DNA of 13,156 nucleotides from Desulfurococcales archaeon ex4484_217_1 (GCA_002254745.1 NJED01000028.1:1-13156), one strand, 5' to 3'; positions 6,416 to 13,027 are shown, numbered from the stretch's first letter. The notes: a model not told the origin generated them from the sequence alone. Numbers and translations are program-made.

Positions 6416-6876
6416 GGTTACTGCTAAAACCAGGGGGTCCAGTACATCAAAGAGCGCTTTATGGAAGGAGCATATTTCGTAAATATAGTAATTGGGAGAA
6501 ATTAGGATATTCTTTGCAAAAAAGCCTAGCTCGGAAATTAGTCTTTCAGTGAAGCTTTTAGTAATGTGTATTATGGATTTTGTTTCTAGTTTTGCTGCTT
6601 CATTTGGGTTTTTTATTACTTCGTAATCCGTTAAGAATCTAAGCGCTAAAGTTGTACAGTATATTCCATGGGCTATATCTAAGTTTAGTAGAGGAAGACC
6701 AACTTTTATTTTAACTTTTAACTTGTTATGTTTCTTAAAAAACTTTATTGATGGAATATTGAACCTCTTAGTTACATGAAGTTCTTCGTAGTATGTTAGA
6801 TTATTTATATTGGCCTTATTGGCTATTATCGTTATTGTTTCTTTGTCTCTTAGGCTCAGTTAAACCCCACCATCAT
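6416..6876 (-). pseudogene. N-terminal part of the kinase-like gene, separated from its start by a frameshift
   Basis: Reading leftwards from 6859, 148 codons are open and in frame with the ATG at 6415, beginning LSLRDKETITIIANKAN and ending LDPLVLAVT. The composition is protein-like (Ile, Lys, Glu and Asn-rich, with GLPLLNLDIAHGIY). The frame contains no ATG, GTG or TTG; TAA at 6860-6862 closes it, followed at once by CTG. In the next frame ATG-ATG at 6876 reads MMVGFN and then stops at TGA. Sliding back one base at 6859 gives MMVGFNLSLRDKETI, a natural N-terminus, and makes the ATG overlap the previous small frame's stop as TGATG. A one-base deletion, a base-calling error or a rare CTG start after GGTGGGG are all possible; I favour a deletion or error. 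The restored protein would be about 510 residues. Confidence 0.65.
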
Positions 6877-7009
6877 CAGCATTCAGTGATCGAGGACTTC
6901 TTCATAGCCTCTTCGTCAAGTTCTACTTTAGTTTCATTAGCTCTTTTAATAGTTCTTTCGCTTTCTCCCTATCTATTTCTTTAAGTAGGTTTTCTGAGAA
7001 TGCTTTTAT
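6876..7009 (-). pseudogene. Small charged helical frame between DUF2258 and the kinase-like gene, apparently damaged
   Basis: Just after the DUF2258 stop, a strong Shine-Dalgarno site (GAGGAG, 7015-7020) is followed after 5 bases by ATA, not ATG, at 7007-7009. Reading from ATA gives KAFSENLLKEIDREKAKELL and then KELMKLK before a TAG at 6923-6925. A one-base shift beside that stop continues as VELDEEAMKKSSITEC and ends at TGA 6876-6878, which overlaps the kinase ATG as TGATG. The restored protein is about 44 residues, very charged and helical. The site, the overlap and the composition all say a gene was here. An ATG-to-ATA change and a frameshift have probably silenced it, unless ATA is used as a rare start. 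Confidence 0.5.
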
Positions 7010-7014
7010 TAATT

Positions 7015-7020
7015 CTCCTC
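7015..7020 (-). promoter_or_regulatory. Strong Shine-Dalgarno site without a normal start codon
   Basis: GAGGAG on the minus strand overlaps the last base of the DUF2258 stop codon. At the ideal 5-base spacing the codon is ATA. It marks where the lost small gene began. Confidence 0.55.
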
Positions 7021-7598
7021 TAATAGTGGCTGAGATTGTAAGTTAACTTCATACTGTACTTATATGCTCTTCCTTCAGGGGTAACTATCACTGCTAGTGC
7101 TTCACCTATTTCATCCTTATAGAGACCCACGGTTACTAGTTCTTCTTCTCTAGGTATTTTAACCGCATATACGTCTTCTAATCCTTCTTTAACTGTTCCT
7201 AAATATTCAACTTCTAATTCTACAGGTACTGCTGGTGCAGCGGCTCTTTTCTCTAATATTTCTTTTAGTTTCACCTTAGCGTTCTCTGATGTTTCAGGTA
7301 CAGGTTTGTAGTGTTGAACCTCTAGAGTATCCCATAACCACTTTATTTTTCCTTCTTCAACATCATACTCTATTGCTATTCTAACAACATCGCCCTTGTC
7401 TACACCTAAATCTCTAAGTAAGAAGAACAGTGTTGAGTTCAGTTCTCCTGAAGCTCTTGCGATCTCACGCATTAGTTCCTCCTTCCTCGCTTTGTCACGC
7501 TCCTTCTTTATTTTATCACGAAATTGTGCAAATAATGTTCTCCTTAGTTTGTTGGCATATGCGCCTGCAATTATTAAGCCAGAAGAGAGCCTAGGCAT
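7020..7598 (-). CDS. DUF2258-like conserved archaeal protein
   Basis: A 192-residue cytoplasmic protein. The start MPRLSSGLIIAGAYANKLRRTLFAQ and the segment GVDKGDVVRIAIEYDVEEGKIKW look like the conserved crenarchaeal DUF2258 family, whose function is unknown to me. The order is a basic helical region (residues about 10-60, with repeated KxxRDKARKEE charge), a beta-rich middle (VVRIAIEYDV, WLWDTLEVQHY), a Pro/Ala linker (KRAAAPAVPVELEVEY, about 117-132) and a second beta-rich domain to the end. The ATG at 7598 follows GGGGAGGAAGT, one of the best Shine-Dalgarno sites in the window. It heads a leftward cluster with the damaged small frame, the kinase-like gene and the 63-residue gene. The reading frame is intact, so the damage downstream in the cluster is selective. 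Confidence 0.78.
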   Translation of the reverse strand: MPRLSSGLIIAGAYANKLRRTLFAQFRDKIKKERDKARKEELMREIARASGELNSTLFFLLRDLGVDKGDVVRIAIEYDVEEGKIKWLWDTLEVQHYKPVPETSENAKVKLKEILEKRAAAPAVPVELEVEYLGTVKEGLEDVYAVKIPREEELVTVGLYKDEIGEALAVIVTPEGRAYKYSMKLTYNLSHY

Positions 7599-7602
7599 AC
7601 TT

Positions 7603-7607
7603 CCTCC
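7603..7607 (-). promoter_or_regulatory. Shine-Dalgarno site of the DUF2258-like gene
   Basis: GGAGG, 4 bases before the ATG at 7598, supports that start. The 117-base gap 7599-7715 also holds TTGATATAGG (about 7630-7640, minus), a possible TATA element for this gene. Confidence 0.6.
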
Positions 7608-7663
7608 CCAAATCTATTGATGTATTTCAACCCTATATCAACTTAGTTATCTTGACTATGTAA

Positions 7664-7672
7664 AGTTAAAAT
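7664..7672 (+). promoter_or_regulatory. TATA-like box for the winged-helix gene
   Basis: AGTTAAAAT lies about 48 bases before the ATG at 7716, giving a predicted transcript start near 7692 and a leader that includes AGAGGAAG as the ribosome site. Inferred from position and composition. Confidence 0.35.
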
Positions 7673-7715
7673 CTGGTAGACACGATACTGTGTTTATGTA
7701 AGAGGAAGCTGAGGC

Positions 7716-7913
7716 ATGAGTAAGAAGGAGTTGGAAAGAGAAGTACTAAAAATTCTTAAGGAGAAGGGTGAATTAACGTTTGAAGAACTCACTGCACATA
7801 TGAGGATAGATAAATTATTATTAAGAGAGGTAATAGCATCCATGATTAGAGAAGGTATTGTATTGAAAGTGCCGGATTTCGAAAGGGGCAAATTCATGTA
7901 CAGGCCTGCTTAG
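7716..7913 (+). CDS. Small winged-helix protein, 65 residues
   Basis: A one-domain winged helix-turn-helix. Helix 1 is KKELEREVLKILKEKG, a short strand ELTFEELTAHM leads into helix 2, IDKLLLREVIASMIREG is the recognition-helix region, and IVLKVPDFERGKFMYRPA forms the wing. This is close to the basic DNA-binding unit of many small archaeal regulators, though such modules also serve in protein contacts. GAGG occurs twice upstream (7702 and 7711), the first at good spacing. It is divergent from the DUF2258 cluster, so it could control that promoter region, but nothing in the sequence proves it. Its last four bases overlap the stop of trpS on the other strand. Confidence 0.8.
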   Translation: MSKKELEREVLKILKEKGELTFEELTAHMRIDKLLLREVIASMIREGIVLKVPDFERGKFMYRPA

Positions 7914-9022
7914 TATCCCGCTACTAAATCTTCAATTATTCTCCTCGCTCTCTCAATATTGGTCTTCTTTCTGTGCTGGTAGTTTCTCAAGAAATTAGCA
8001 AATAGTTCGGCTACTTCATGTTTACATTCGCCACATAGCCTTAACCCTTGCTTACATTCCTCAAATATTTGCCTTACTTTTTCATCGTCATCGATATGGT
8101 ATAATGCTAACTGATATACTGCGCAAACTTCAGGTTTCCCACCTAGCTTTTTCTGCAACTCTGCGGTTTCACGGCCTCCTGTAAAGGCATTCCTTATTTT
8201 TATAGAAGCTTTTTCAGGACTATCGTTTAGGGTTAAGCAGCTCATAGGATCTCTTTTACTCATCTTATGTCCTGGACCTTTTAAACTCCATTGAAGTTTA
8301 TGGTAAACTGAAGCAGGTGGAACGAACTTAAATTTCCCTGAATACTTCCTAGCTAAGTCTCTCGTAAGTCTTATATGGGGGTCTTGGTCTACACCTACAG
8401 GAACAATTGTTGGTTTAGGGCCTCCAAAATCAGGGTGTTGAGGTAATAGTATGTCACCTACCTGAACCATTGCTGTCATATACATTCCTAAATGTTTTTC
8501 ACCGTAAATTGATTCGAGGAGATTTCTCGTTAGTCCTCTTGCAAAAAGGTAACCCCATCTAAGAACCCTAGGTTCTCTTGATTGCAAATATATGTAGGCT
8601 CTTTTCAAGTCTAAGCCTAAAGTTATTAAGTCAGCTACGTTATCTACCGCGTATTCTAAGGATTTCTCGAATGGTATACCATTGTCTTCCCATGCTTCAA
8701 TATCTGCGATAGCGTAAAAAACTCTAGCCTTTTTAGAAAGTTGTTGAAGATAAACTATTTGTTCGGCAGTTATTTTACTTCCAAGATGGTATATTGACGA
8801 AGGTTTTATCCCAGACATTACTGCATATTCTTCGCTATTCTTTATTGCCTTAACTATTACCTGGAAGTCTCTATGACCGAACACTATTTTTCTACGGAAG
8901 TATCGGTTAAGGAATGGAAGCTGCTTGAGAATATCTTCAGACATAACTTCGATACCGAAAACTTCAATAAGCCTATTATAATCTTCTACATCAGTAATAG
9001 ACCATGGATCTAATATTCTCAT
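7910..9022 (-). CDS. trpS: Tryptophan-tRNA ligase (TrpRS)
   Basis: A class I aminoacyl-tRNA synthetase that charges tRNA(Trp), complete at 370 residues, the archaeal length. An N-terminal archaeal/eukaryotic extension covers about residues 1-65 (DPWSITDVEDYNRLIEVFG). The HIGH motif is HLGS (79-82) within SGIKPSSIYHLGS. VPVGVDQDPHIRLTRDLA (207-224) is the tryptophan/adenylate pocket, and the KMSKS loop is KMSKR (253-257) in GPGHKMSKRDP. A Cys pair LCGECK (329-334) lies in the C-terminal anticodon-binding part. All of these are normal archaeal variants. It starts at the ATG at 9022, 18 bases after the HIT gene stop, with GGTG 12 bases before the start, so the two are probably one message. Pairing with a HIT protein is sensible because aminoacyl-tRNA synthetases make adenylates and diadenosine polyphosphates. 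Confidence 0.96.
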   Translation of the reverse strand: MRILDPWSITDVEDYNRLIEVFGIEVMSEDILKQLPFLNRYFRRKIVFGHRDFQVIVKAIKNSEEYAVMSGIKPSSIYHLGSKITAEQIVYLQQLSKKARVFYAIADIEAWEDNGIPFEKSLEYAVDNVADLITLGLDLKRAYIYLQSREPRVLRWGYLFARGLTRNLLESIYGEKHLGMYMTAMVQVGDILLPQHPDFGGPKPTIVPVGVDQDPHIRLTRDLARKYSGKFKFVPPASVYHKLQWSLKGPGHKMSKRDPMSCLTLNDSPEKASIKIRNAFTGGRETAELQKKLGGKPEVCAVYQLALYHIDDDEKVRQIFEECKQGLRLCGECKHEVAELFANFLRNYQHRKKTNIERARRIIEDLVAGY

Positions 9023-9040
9023 TATTACGGTACACCTCCA

Positions 9041-9532
9041 CTATTCTAGCTTAAACTCTTTCAAAACATTTTTCAGTTTCCCATATGTTTCTTCCAATGC
9101 TTGTGGTATAACTTTTACATCAGCTAGTAGAGGCATAAAGTTCGTATCACCACTCCACCTAGGTACAACATGTACGTGGACATGCTCCTCTACACCAGCA
9201 CCAGCGGCATTTCCTATATTTACTCCTACATTAAATCCATGAGGGTTAAACGCTTTTCTAAGTATTTTAAGGGAAAGTTTAGTTAACATTGCTAGGTCAA
9301 ATAGTTCATCATCACTTAGATCCTCTATTGAAGGTAAGTGTCTATAGGGAGCTACCATCAAATGCCCTGGATTGTATGGGAACAAGTTCATAATGATGAA
9401 GCATTTACTACCTCTATATATGACGTAATGTTTCTTATCATCTCTAGATTTCACTGCATCGCATAGGAAGCAAGTTTTAGGTTTAGGCATTTCAATATAT
9501 CTTATTCTCCAAGGAGCCCAAATAACCTTCAA
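9041..9532 (-). CDS. HIT-family nucleotide hydrolase/transferase
   Basis: A complete 163-residue histidine-triad protein. The catalytic triad HVHVHVVPRW has His117, His119 and His121, preceded by GNAAGAGVEEH. The nucleotide pocket segment NLFPYNPGHLMVAPYRHL covers about residues 49-66. An N-terminal Cys pair (CFLC, 21-24) and nearby His are as in the zinc-binding Fhit/Ap4A-phosphorylase-like branch (WAPWRIRYI start). Family members cut or phosphorolyse dinucleoside polyphosphates or AMP conjugates; the exact substrate cannot be read from sequence. Translation starts at TTG (9530-9532), supported by AAGGTG seven bases upstream at 9540-9545 and by conservation of the MKVIWAPWR beginning. TTTAAAAC at about 9574-9584 is a likely TATA box. 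It is the first gene of a probable HIT-trpS operon. Confidence 0.92.
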   Translation of the reverse strand: MKVIWAPWRIRYIEMPKPKTCFLCDAVKSRDDKKHYVIYRGSKCFIIMNLFPYNPGHLMVAPYRHLPSIEDLSDDELFDLAMLTKLSLKILRKAFNPHGFNVGVNIGNAAGAGVEEHVHVHVVPRWSGDTNFMPLLADVKVIPQALEETYGKLKNVLKEFKLE

Positions 9533-9539
9533 TTTTCTA

Positions 9540-9545
9540 CACCTT
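9540..9545 (-). promoter_or_regulatory. Shine-Dalgarno site that fixes the TTG start of the HIT gene
   Basis: AAGGTG seven bases before TTG at 9532. There is no ATG or GTG in a better position, and the protein would lose its conserved N-terminus with a later start. Confidence 0.55.
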
Positions 9546-9571
9546 GTAATACCTAGGATAGTTATTACAGT

Positions 9572-9584
9572 TTAAGTTTTAAAT
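9572..9584 (-). promoter_or_regulatory. TATA-like box of the HIT-trpS operon
   Basis: The minus strand reads ATTTAAAACTTAA, about 45 bases before the TTG start. The predicted transcript start near 9552 leaves about 20 leader bases containing the Shine-Dalgarno site. It begins just after the stop of the preceding prepilin peptidase gene. Confidence 0.4.
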
Positions 9585-9589
9585 GTTAG

Positions 9590-10360
9590 TCACAGCGTCC
9601 TCGTTAATAATGTGTACATTAATATATCCCCTAAAATTAGTGATATGGTATAGCCTAGTGTTATGAAGACAAGTAGAGGTATGCCTTGCGTAACCCATAT
9701 TACATTGTCCTTTCTCAGAACTCCCTTACTTATTAATTCTTTAAGCTTCTTTTGATGTTTTTCATGTTCTTCATTAATATCAAACGTTAATCTATACTTT
9801 ACAACTAATTTATCTTTATAAAGCTCAAATATAGTTAAGGGGTAAGCAAATTCCATATTGAAGTATTTTTCAATACTTACAGGATACCCTATGAACAGGT
9901 AAATTAGCTTGTATTTTAGAGGGGCTCTTAGTTTAAGCATGTGTTGATAGTTTCTAATATTCTTTGCCAAATTAACGATTGGTATGATGAGCGAAAGTAA
10001 TAGTGAATTCACAACTATGGTTAATATAAATGGGTATATTGGCCCAATATAGTAGAGAGGTTTAGTAGGCGGATATGGGTGTATTATACTTAAAACAAAT
10101 AAACAAAGGAAATCCGCGCCGCCAAATAGTCCGAAATAATATGAAATTATTCCTATTAAAAAACCAAGAACTATATTTACGGCGATTATTGTTAGCATGT
10201 GGTTCTTTGATAGGACTTCGAAAGCTGTAAGAATACTTCCAAGAATACCGAAAAATAACCAGATTTTAGGATCCACTTCTCTATATTTTACATCTAAGTA
10301 TGATGTGTATGTTAGCATAGTTAGTGATAATATTATTTTAGCCGTAGAAATGTTTATCAT
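9590..10360 (-). CDS. Prepilin/archaellin signal peptidase (class III, PibD/FlaK-like)
   Basis: A 256-residue polytopic membrane aspartic protease that trims class III signal peptides from type IV pilins and archaellins at the inner face of the membrane. The two catalytic aspartates are Asp23 in YLDVKYREVD and Asp83 in LFGGADFL, the GxGD-like motif. There are about six membrane segments: residues 5-22, 33-50, 57-76, 82-96, 105-128 and 228-250. Between the last two lies a long cytoplasmic part (about 135-225, LRAPLKYKLIYL to KKLKELISKG), longer than in minimal members. The ATG overlaps the stop of the DHH gene by four bases (ATGA), so the two are translationally coupled. No pilin or archaellin gene is present here; its substrates must be elsewhere. 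Confidence 0.85.
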   Translation of the reverse strand: MINISTAKIILSLTMLTYTSYLDVKYREVDPKIWLFFGILGSILTAFEVLSKNHMLTIIAVNIVLGFLIGIISYYFGLFGGADFLCLFVLSIIHPYPPTKPLYYIGPIYPFILTIVVNSLLLSLIIPIVNLAKNIRNYQHMLKLRAPLKYKLIYLFIGYPVSIEKYFNMEFAYPLTIFELYKDKLVVKYRLTFDINEEHEKHQKKLKELISKGVLRKDNVIWVTQGIPLLVFITLGYTISLILGDILMYTLLTRTL

Positions 10361-11319
10361 TGCTTTCTCCTTATGTTGGAAACAGTTTCCTTTATAGCTT
10401 TAAGTATTTTATCCTTCTTCCTGTATATTCTTAGATGTTTCGCTAGGAACTTATCAATAACCCCATAATCTAATATTGCTCCTGCAGCGTACGGATGTCC
10501 TCCGCCGCCTAATTTTTCAGCTATAGGCAGTAAGTTTATGTCGTTTTTACCTCTCCTCAAACTTATTTTCCCTGTATAGGAAAGTACGACAATGATGTCG
10601 AATCCTTTTTCTGCAAGAACATCTGCTATGAGGCCTGCTGGTACGTTATTTTTAACTAAAGCTACCTTAAATCCTTCTATATTGTGCGTTTCAATATTTC
10701 TAAGAGCCTTATTTATTAGTCTTTTTTCTACCACTCTTAACTCTTCATAGATTTTTTGAAAGTAATCGTTCCAGAAAATGCCTTCAGACAATTTTTCTAC
10801 TATTTGTTTTTTAGAGACTTTATTGGACTTTATTATTTTTGATAGTTTCACTGATAAGTCAAGCCTTCTCAGCCAGAAATCTATATCCCTAGCTAGTAGT
10901 GCTATCCTACGTGCAATAGAGTCTTTGGGCAGTAAATGCGTTTGAACAAGCTCTGCCGCGCAGAACCTGGTGTCGTTTTCAAAAACATCAACTATTTCCT
11001 TAACGTTCTCGCTTATATCGACACCCCATACGTGATGATCAAACCATTTTATAACAATGCCTTTTTCCTTTAACTTCCTAAGAGATTCTAAGACTTCAGC
11101 GTAGACTTTCCTATTAACCCCTAAGTCTGCTATTATTACTTCGCCATATCGCTTATTGAGTATTGTTAAAGACTTTAACTTTTCGTTTAGATTGTAAGGT
11201 TCTGCGAAATGAAGTTCGCATGTATAATTTTTCAGTTTCGAGTAACGGTATATTATTGCTGCTGATGCTATGCCGTCTAAGTCTGTGCCATGTGTTAGTG
11301 AAATTATTGTTTTAACCAT
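10357..11319 (-). CDS. DHH/DHHA1-family phosphoesterase
   Basis: A 320-residue cytoplasmic phosphoesterase with both family domains. The DHH part has the metal ligands in THGTDLDGIASAA (Asp13, Asp15), IADLG (Asp65), FDHHVW (Asp94-His95-His96) and ARDIDFW (Asp145). The C-terminal DHHA1 part has GGGGHPYAAGA (271-281), which binds the substrate end. Relatives include NrnA/nanoRNase, GdpP-type enzymes and archaeal 5'-3' or 3'-5' exonucleases, so the substrate could be short RNA/DNA, pAp or a cyclic dinucleotide product. All metal residues are present, so an active Mn2+ enzyme is expected. It lies 13 bases after the ribbon-helix-helix gene and overlaps the prepilin peptidase gene by four bases, so the three form one operon. 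Confidence 0.9.
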   Translation of the reverse strand: MVKTIISLTHGTDLDGIASAAIIYRYSKLKNYTCELHFAEPYNLNEKLKSLTILNKRYGEVIIADLGVNRKVYAEVLESLRKLKEKGIVIKWFDHHVWGVDISENVKEIVDVFENDTRFCAAELVQTHLLPKDSIARRIALLARDIDFWLRRLDLSVKLSKIIKSNKVSKKQIVEKLSEGIFWNDYFQKIYEELRVVEKRLINKALRNIETHNIEGFKVALVKNNVPAGLIADVLAEKGFDIIVVLSYTGKISLRRGKNDINLLPIAEKLGGGGHPYAAGAILDYGVIDKFLAKHLRIYRKKDKILKAIKETVSNIRRKQ

Positions 11320-11332
11320 TTTGCTTCAACTT

Positions 11333-11593
11333 CTAAAGAGCTGATTCTACGTATAAGTCTTCTCCTTCAATATCTACGCTAGTATGTGTAAGCATAATTA
11401 GCTTTATACGGGAAGCTTTAACTACAATTTTTCTATACCTGGTTTTAGGTATTTCCTCCGCTTTTTCCTTGGTCGACAGAAGTTCAATAGCGTGTCTAAG
11501 AGCATCGCTTTTTGAAAGACCATGTTTTAAACAGTACTGCTCGAGAAAAGAAGCTTCACTATCCGATAGCATTACTGAAACCATTTTCCCCAT
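11333..11593 (-). CDS. Ribbon-helix-helix (CopG/Arc-like) protein
   Basis: Residues 4-40 fit a ribbon-helix-helix DNA-binding unit: strand MVSVMLSD, helix A SEASFLEQYCLKHG, turn LSK, helix B SDALRHAIELL. Such proteins bind DNA as dimers through the paired strands. The remaining 45 residues (KTRYRKIVVKASRIKLIMLTH and an acidic end) form a beta-rich tail that could bind a ligand or partner and is not part of the standard fold. The ATG at 11593 follows GGTG at modest spacing; the ATG at 11584 is an alternative. It is the first gene of a likely operon with the DHH phosphoesterase and prepilin peptidase, so autoregulation of that operon is plausible. No toxin gene adjoins it, so it does not look like an antitoxin. 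Confidence 0.82.
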   Translation of the reverse strand: MGKMVSVMLSDSEASFLEQYCLKHGLSKSDALRHAIELLSTKEKAEEIPKTRYRKIVVKASRIKLIMLTHTSVDIEGEDLYVESAL

Positions 11594-11804
11594 GAATTAC
11601 ACCATTAAAGCAAATAGGTAATATTGCTGCTTTAAATAGTAGTTATTCCATATGGGTATTTTTGACTTTTGGAAATATATAGATTATGCGCAGAGCAATT
11701 CTAAATGCTGGAAAGATAGAGATAATTTAAACTAAAACATCTTGGTTTCATGAAGAAGTAAGCTGAAATTCTTTAACTAAAAGTTACTCTTAACGTTAGC
11801 TACG
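11594..11804. other. Intergenic region between the RHH operon and radA
   Basis: A 211-base AT-rich gap. It should carry the promoter of the leftward RHH operon and the end of the radA message. CTTTAAATAG (11631-11640) is a TATA-like element. A 27-codon frame (11652-11735, +) starting MGIFDFWKYIDY follows it by 12 bases but has no Shine-Dalgarno site. TAACG-N7-CGTTA (11791-11807) spans the radA stop but is too weak to call a terminator. Confidence 0.3.
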
Positions 11805-12758
11805 TTATTCCGCCGGGTCTCTTATACCTTCTTCTGTTATTACGAATATTGTTTCCCCCTCAGGTAAGTGCGGAGCATCAACAACCCTAGCTATTCTTCT
11901 ATTGCCTCTACTTCTTCTAAGCTGAACTCTTACGCCTGGCGCGTGGTATAGAACGTGCCCGCCGACTGCCCGAGTGGGGTCTCCATAGAATACGTCAGGT
12001 CTCGCCATGACCTGGTTTGTTACTACAACTGCCACATTATATATTTCAGCAAGCCTCATTAGCTGATGTAGGTGCTTGTTAAGTTTTTGCTGTCTTTGAG
12101 CTAAATGCTCCCTACCTATGTATTCGGCTCTAAAATGTCCTGTAACAGAATCTATTACTATTAATTTAATGTTCTCTTTGGGAACAAGTTCAAAAAGCTC
12201 ATCCACTATAGCCATTTGGTGATCGCTGTTTACTGCTCTAACGTAAAATATGTTTGCCATAACCTCGTCGGGGTCTAAGCCTAGAGCTCTGGCCATGCTT
12301 TCAATACGCTCCCATCTAAATGTTCCTTCGCTATCTACGTAAACTGCTTTTCCGCTTAAACCTCCTTTCTCGGGAGGTAACTGTACGTTAACCGATAGTT
12401 GATGGCATAGCTGAGTTTTTCCGGTACCGTATTCTCCGAAGAACTCTGTTATAGTTCTTGTCTCAACACCTCCGCCAAGCAATGCGTCAAGGTTTTTACT
12501 GCTGGTAGTTATTTTCCTTACAGATGCTCTTTCACGCTTAAGCTCTAGGGCTGTCTTAAGTCTTAGGTCTAACGCTTCTCTAGCAGCTCTAATTATTCTC
12601 TGCGCAGTTGCTAAAGGTATACCTACAGCAGTGCTTAGTTCCTGTGGTGAAGCAACTGCAATAGCCTCTAATGTTGAATAGCCGGCTTCTGTAAGCTTAG
12701 CTGCAGTACTTCTACCAACACCCGGTAATTCGGAAATATCCTTAATTTTCTTAGGCAT
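11805..12758 (-). CDS. radA: DNA repair and recombination protein RadA
   Basis: The archaeal RecA/Rad51 recombinase, which forms filaments on single-stranded DNA and carries out strand exchange; complete at 317 residues and crenarchaeal in type. The N-terminal helix-hairpin-helix domain covers residues 1-62 (LPGVGRSTAAKLTEAGY, GIPLATAQRII). Then come a linker with the polymerisation motif, Walker A GEYGTGKT (108-115), the PPEKGGLSGKAVYVDSEGTFRWER signature region (128-151), Walker B LIVIDS (199-204), loop 1 around HFRAEYIGREHLA (208-220), and loop 2 around DPTRAVGGH (260-268). RLKTA (66-70) stands where Sulfolobus RadA has RFKTA, so the FxxA aromatic that docks on the next subunit is Leu. The ATG at 12758 has a GGAGGT Shine-Dalgarno site at 12770-12775. 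It appears to be transcribed alone. Confidence 0.97.
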   Translation of the reverse strand: MPKKIKDISELPGVGRSTAAKLTEAGYSTLEAIAVASPQELSTAVGIPLATAQRIIRAAREALDLRLKTALELKRERASVRKITTSSKNLDALLGGGVETRTITEFFGEYGTGKTQLCHQLSVNVQLPPEKGGLSGKAVYVDSEGTFRWERIESMARALGLDPDEVMANIFYVRAVNSDHQMAIVDELFELVPKENIKLIVIDSVTGHFRAEYIGREHLAQRQQKLNKHLHQLMRLAEIYNVAVVVTNQVMARPDVFYGDPTRAVGGHVLYHAPGVRVQLRRSRGNRRIARVVDAPHLPEGETIFVITEEGIRDPAE

Positions 12759-12769
12759 AAATACCCTCT

Positions 12770-12775
12770 ACCTCC
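12770..12775 (-). promoter_or_regulatory. radA: Shine-Dalgarno site of radA
   Basis: GGAGGT, 11 bases before the ATG. A second partial match (GAGGG, 12763-12767) is closer to the start. ATATTTTAAAGC and TTTAAAAACC (about 12791-12814, minus) are candidate TATA boxes for the gene. Confidence 0.5.
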
Positions 12776-12814
12776 TACTTCCGACTTAAGCTTTAAAATA
12801 TTAGGTTTTTAAAT

Positions 12815-13015
12815 TCTTTGCTACCCTACAGAAGTAGACCACACGTACTAATTAGCTAAAGAGGGGTGACTGAAAGTATAGCTTTAATAAATGCTTTTAA
12901 CCATGGCCCTCTATTTTAAATACTTTCAAAGTAGTTCCGAAACCATTTTAGGAGCAATGTTGGGATAGTTTTATATTTACCAAACCCTTAATGTACTTAT
13001 CGAAATAAAAGCAAA
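12815..13015. other. Intergenic region between radA and the right-end gene
   Basis: No gene is supported here. A perfect 9-base inverted repeat, TGAAAGTAT at 12871-12879 and ATACTTTCA at 12920-12928, is separated by 40 bases. Its place between two divergent promoters fits an operator pair or a weakly folded RNA, but a repeat of this size is not rare in AT-rich DNA. TTTATATTT at 12970-12978 is the TATA box of the rightward gene. Confidence 0.35.
12970..12978 (+). promoter_or_regulatory. TATA box of the right-end gene
   Basis: TTTATATTT, followed by a transcript start predicted near 13000 and a GAGGTTGAT ribosome site at 13016-13024, seven bases from GAGGT to the ATG. This is the cleanest promoter-plus-site arrangement in the window, suggesting a well-expressed gene. 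Confidence 0.5.
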
Positions 13016-13027
13016 GAGGTTGATACT

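Noticed and set aside
6793..6984. Leu/Ser-rich plus-strand frame that resembles a membrane peptide
   Set aside because: It is antisense to the charged small frame and kinase N-terminus; apparent hydrophobicity arises from reversed Lys/Glu codons.
11333..11593. RHH protein as an antitoxin
   Set aside because: No toxin-like gene adjoins it; the neighbour is a full DHH phosphoesterase.
12861..12911. C/D-box RNA or other ncRNA near GGGGTGACTGA
   Set aside because: No proper C box or paired D box, and the possible stems are mutually exclusive.
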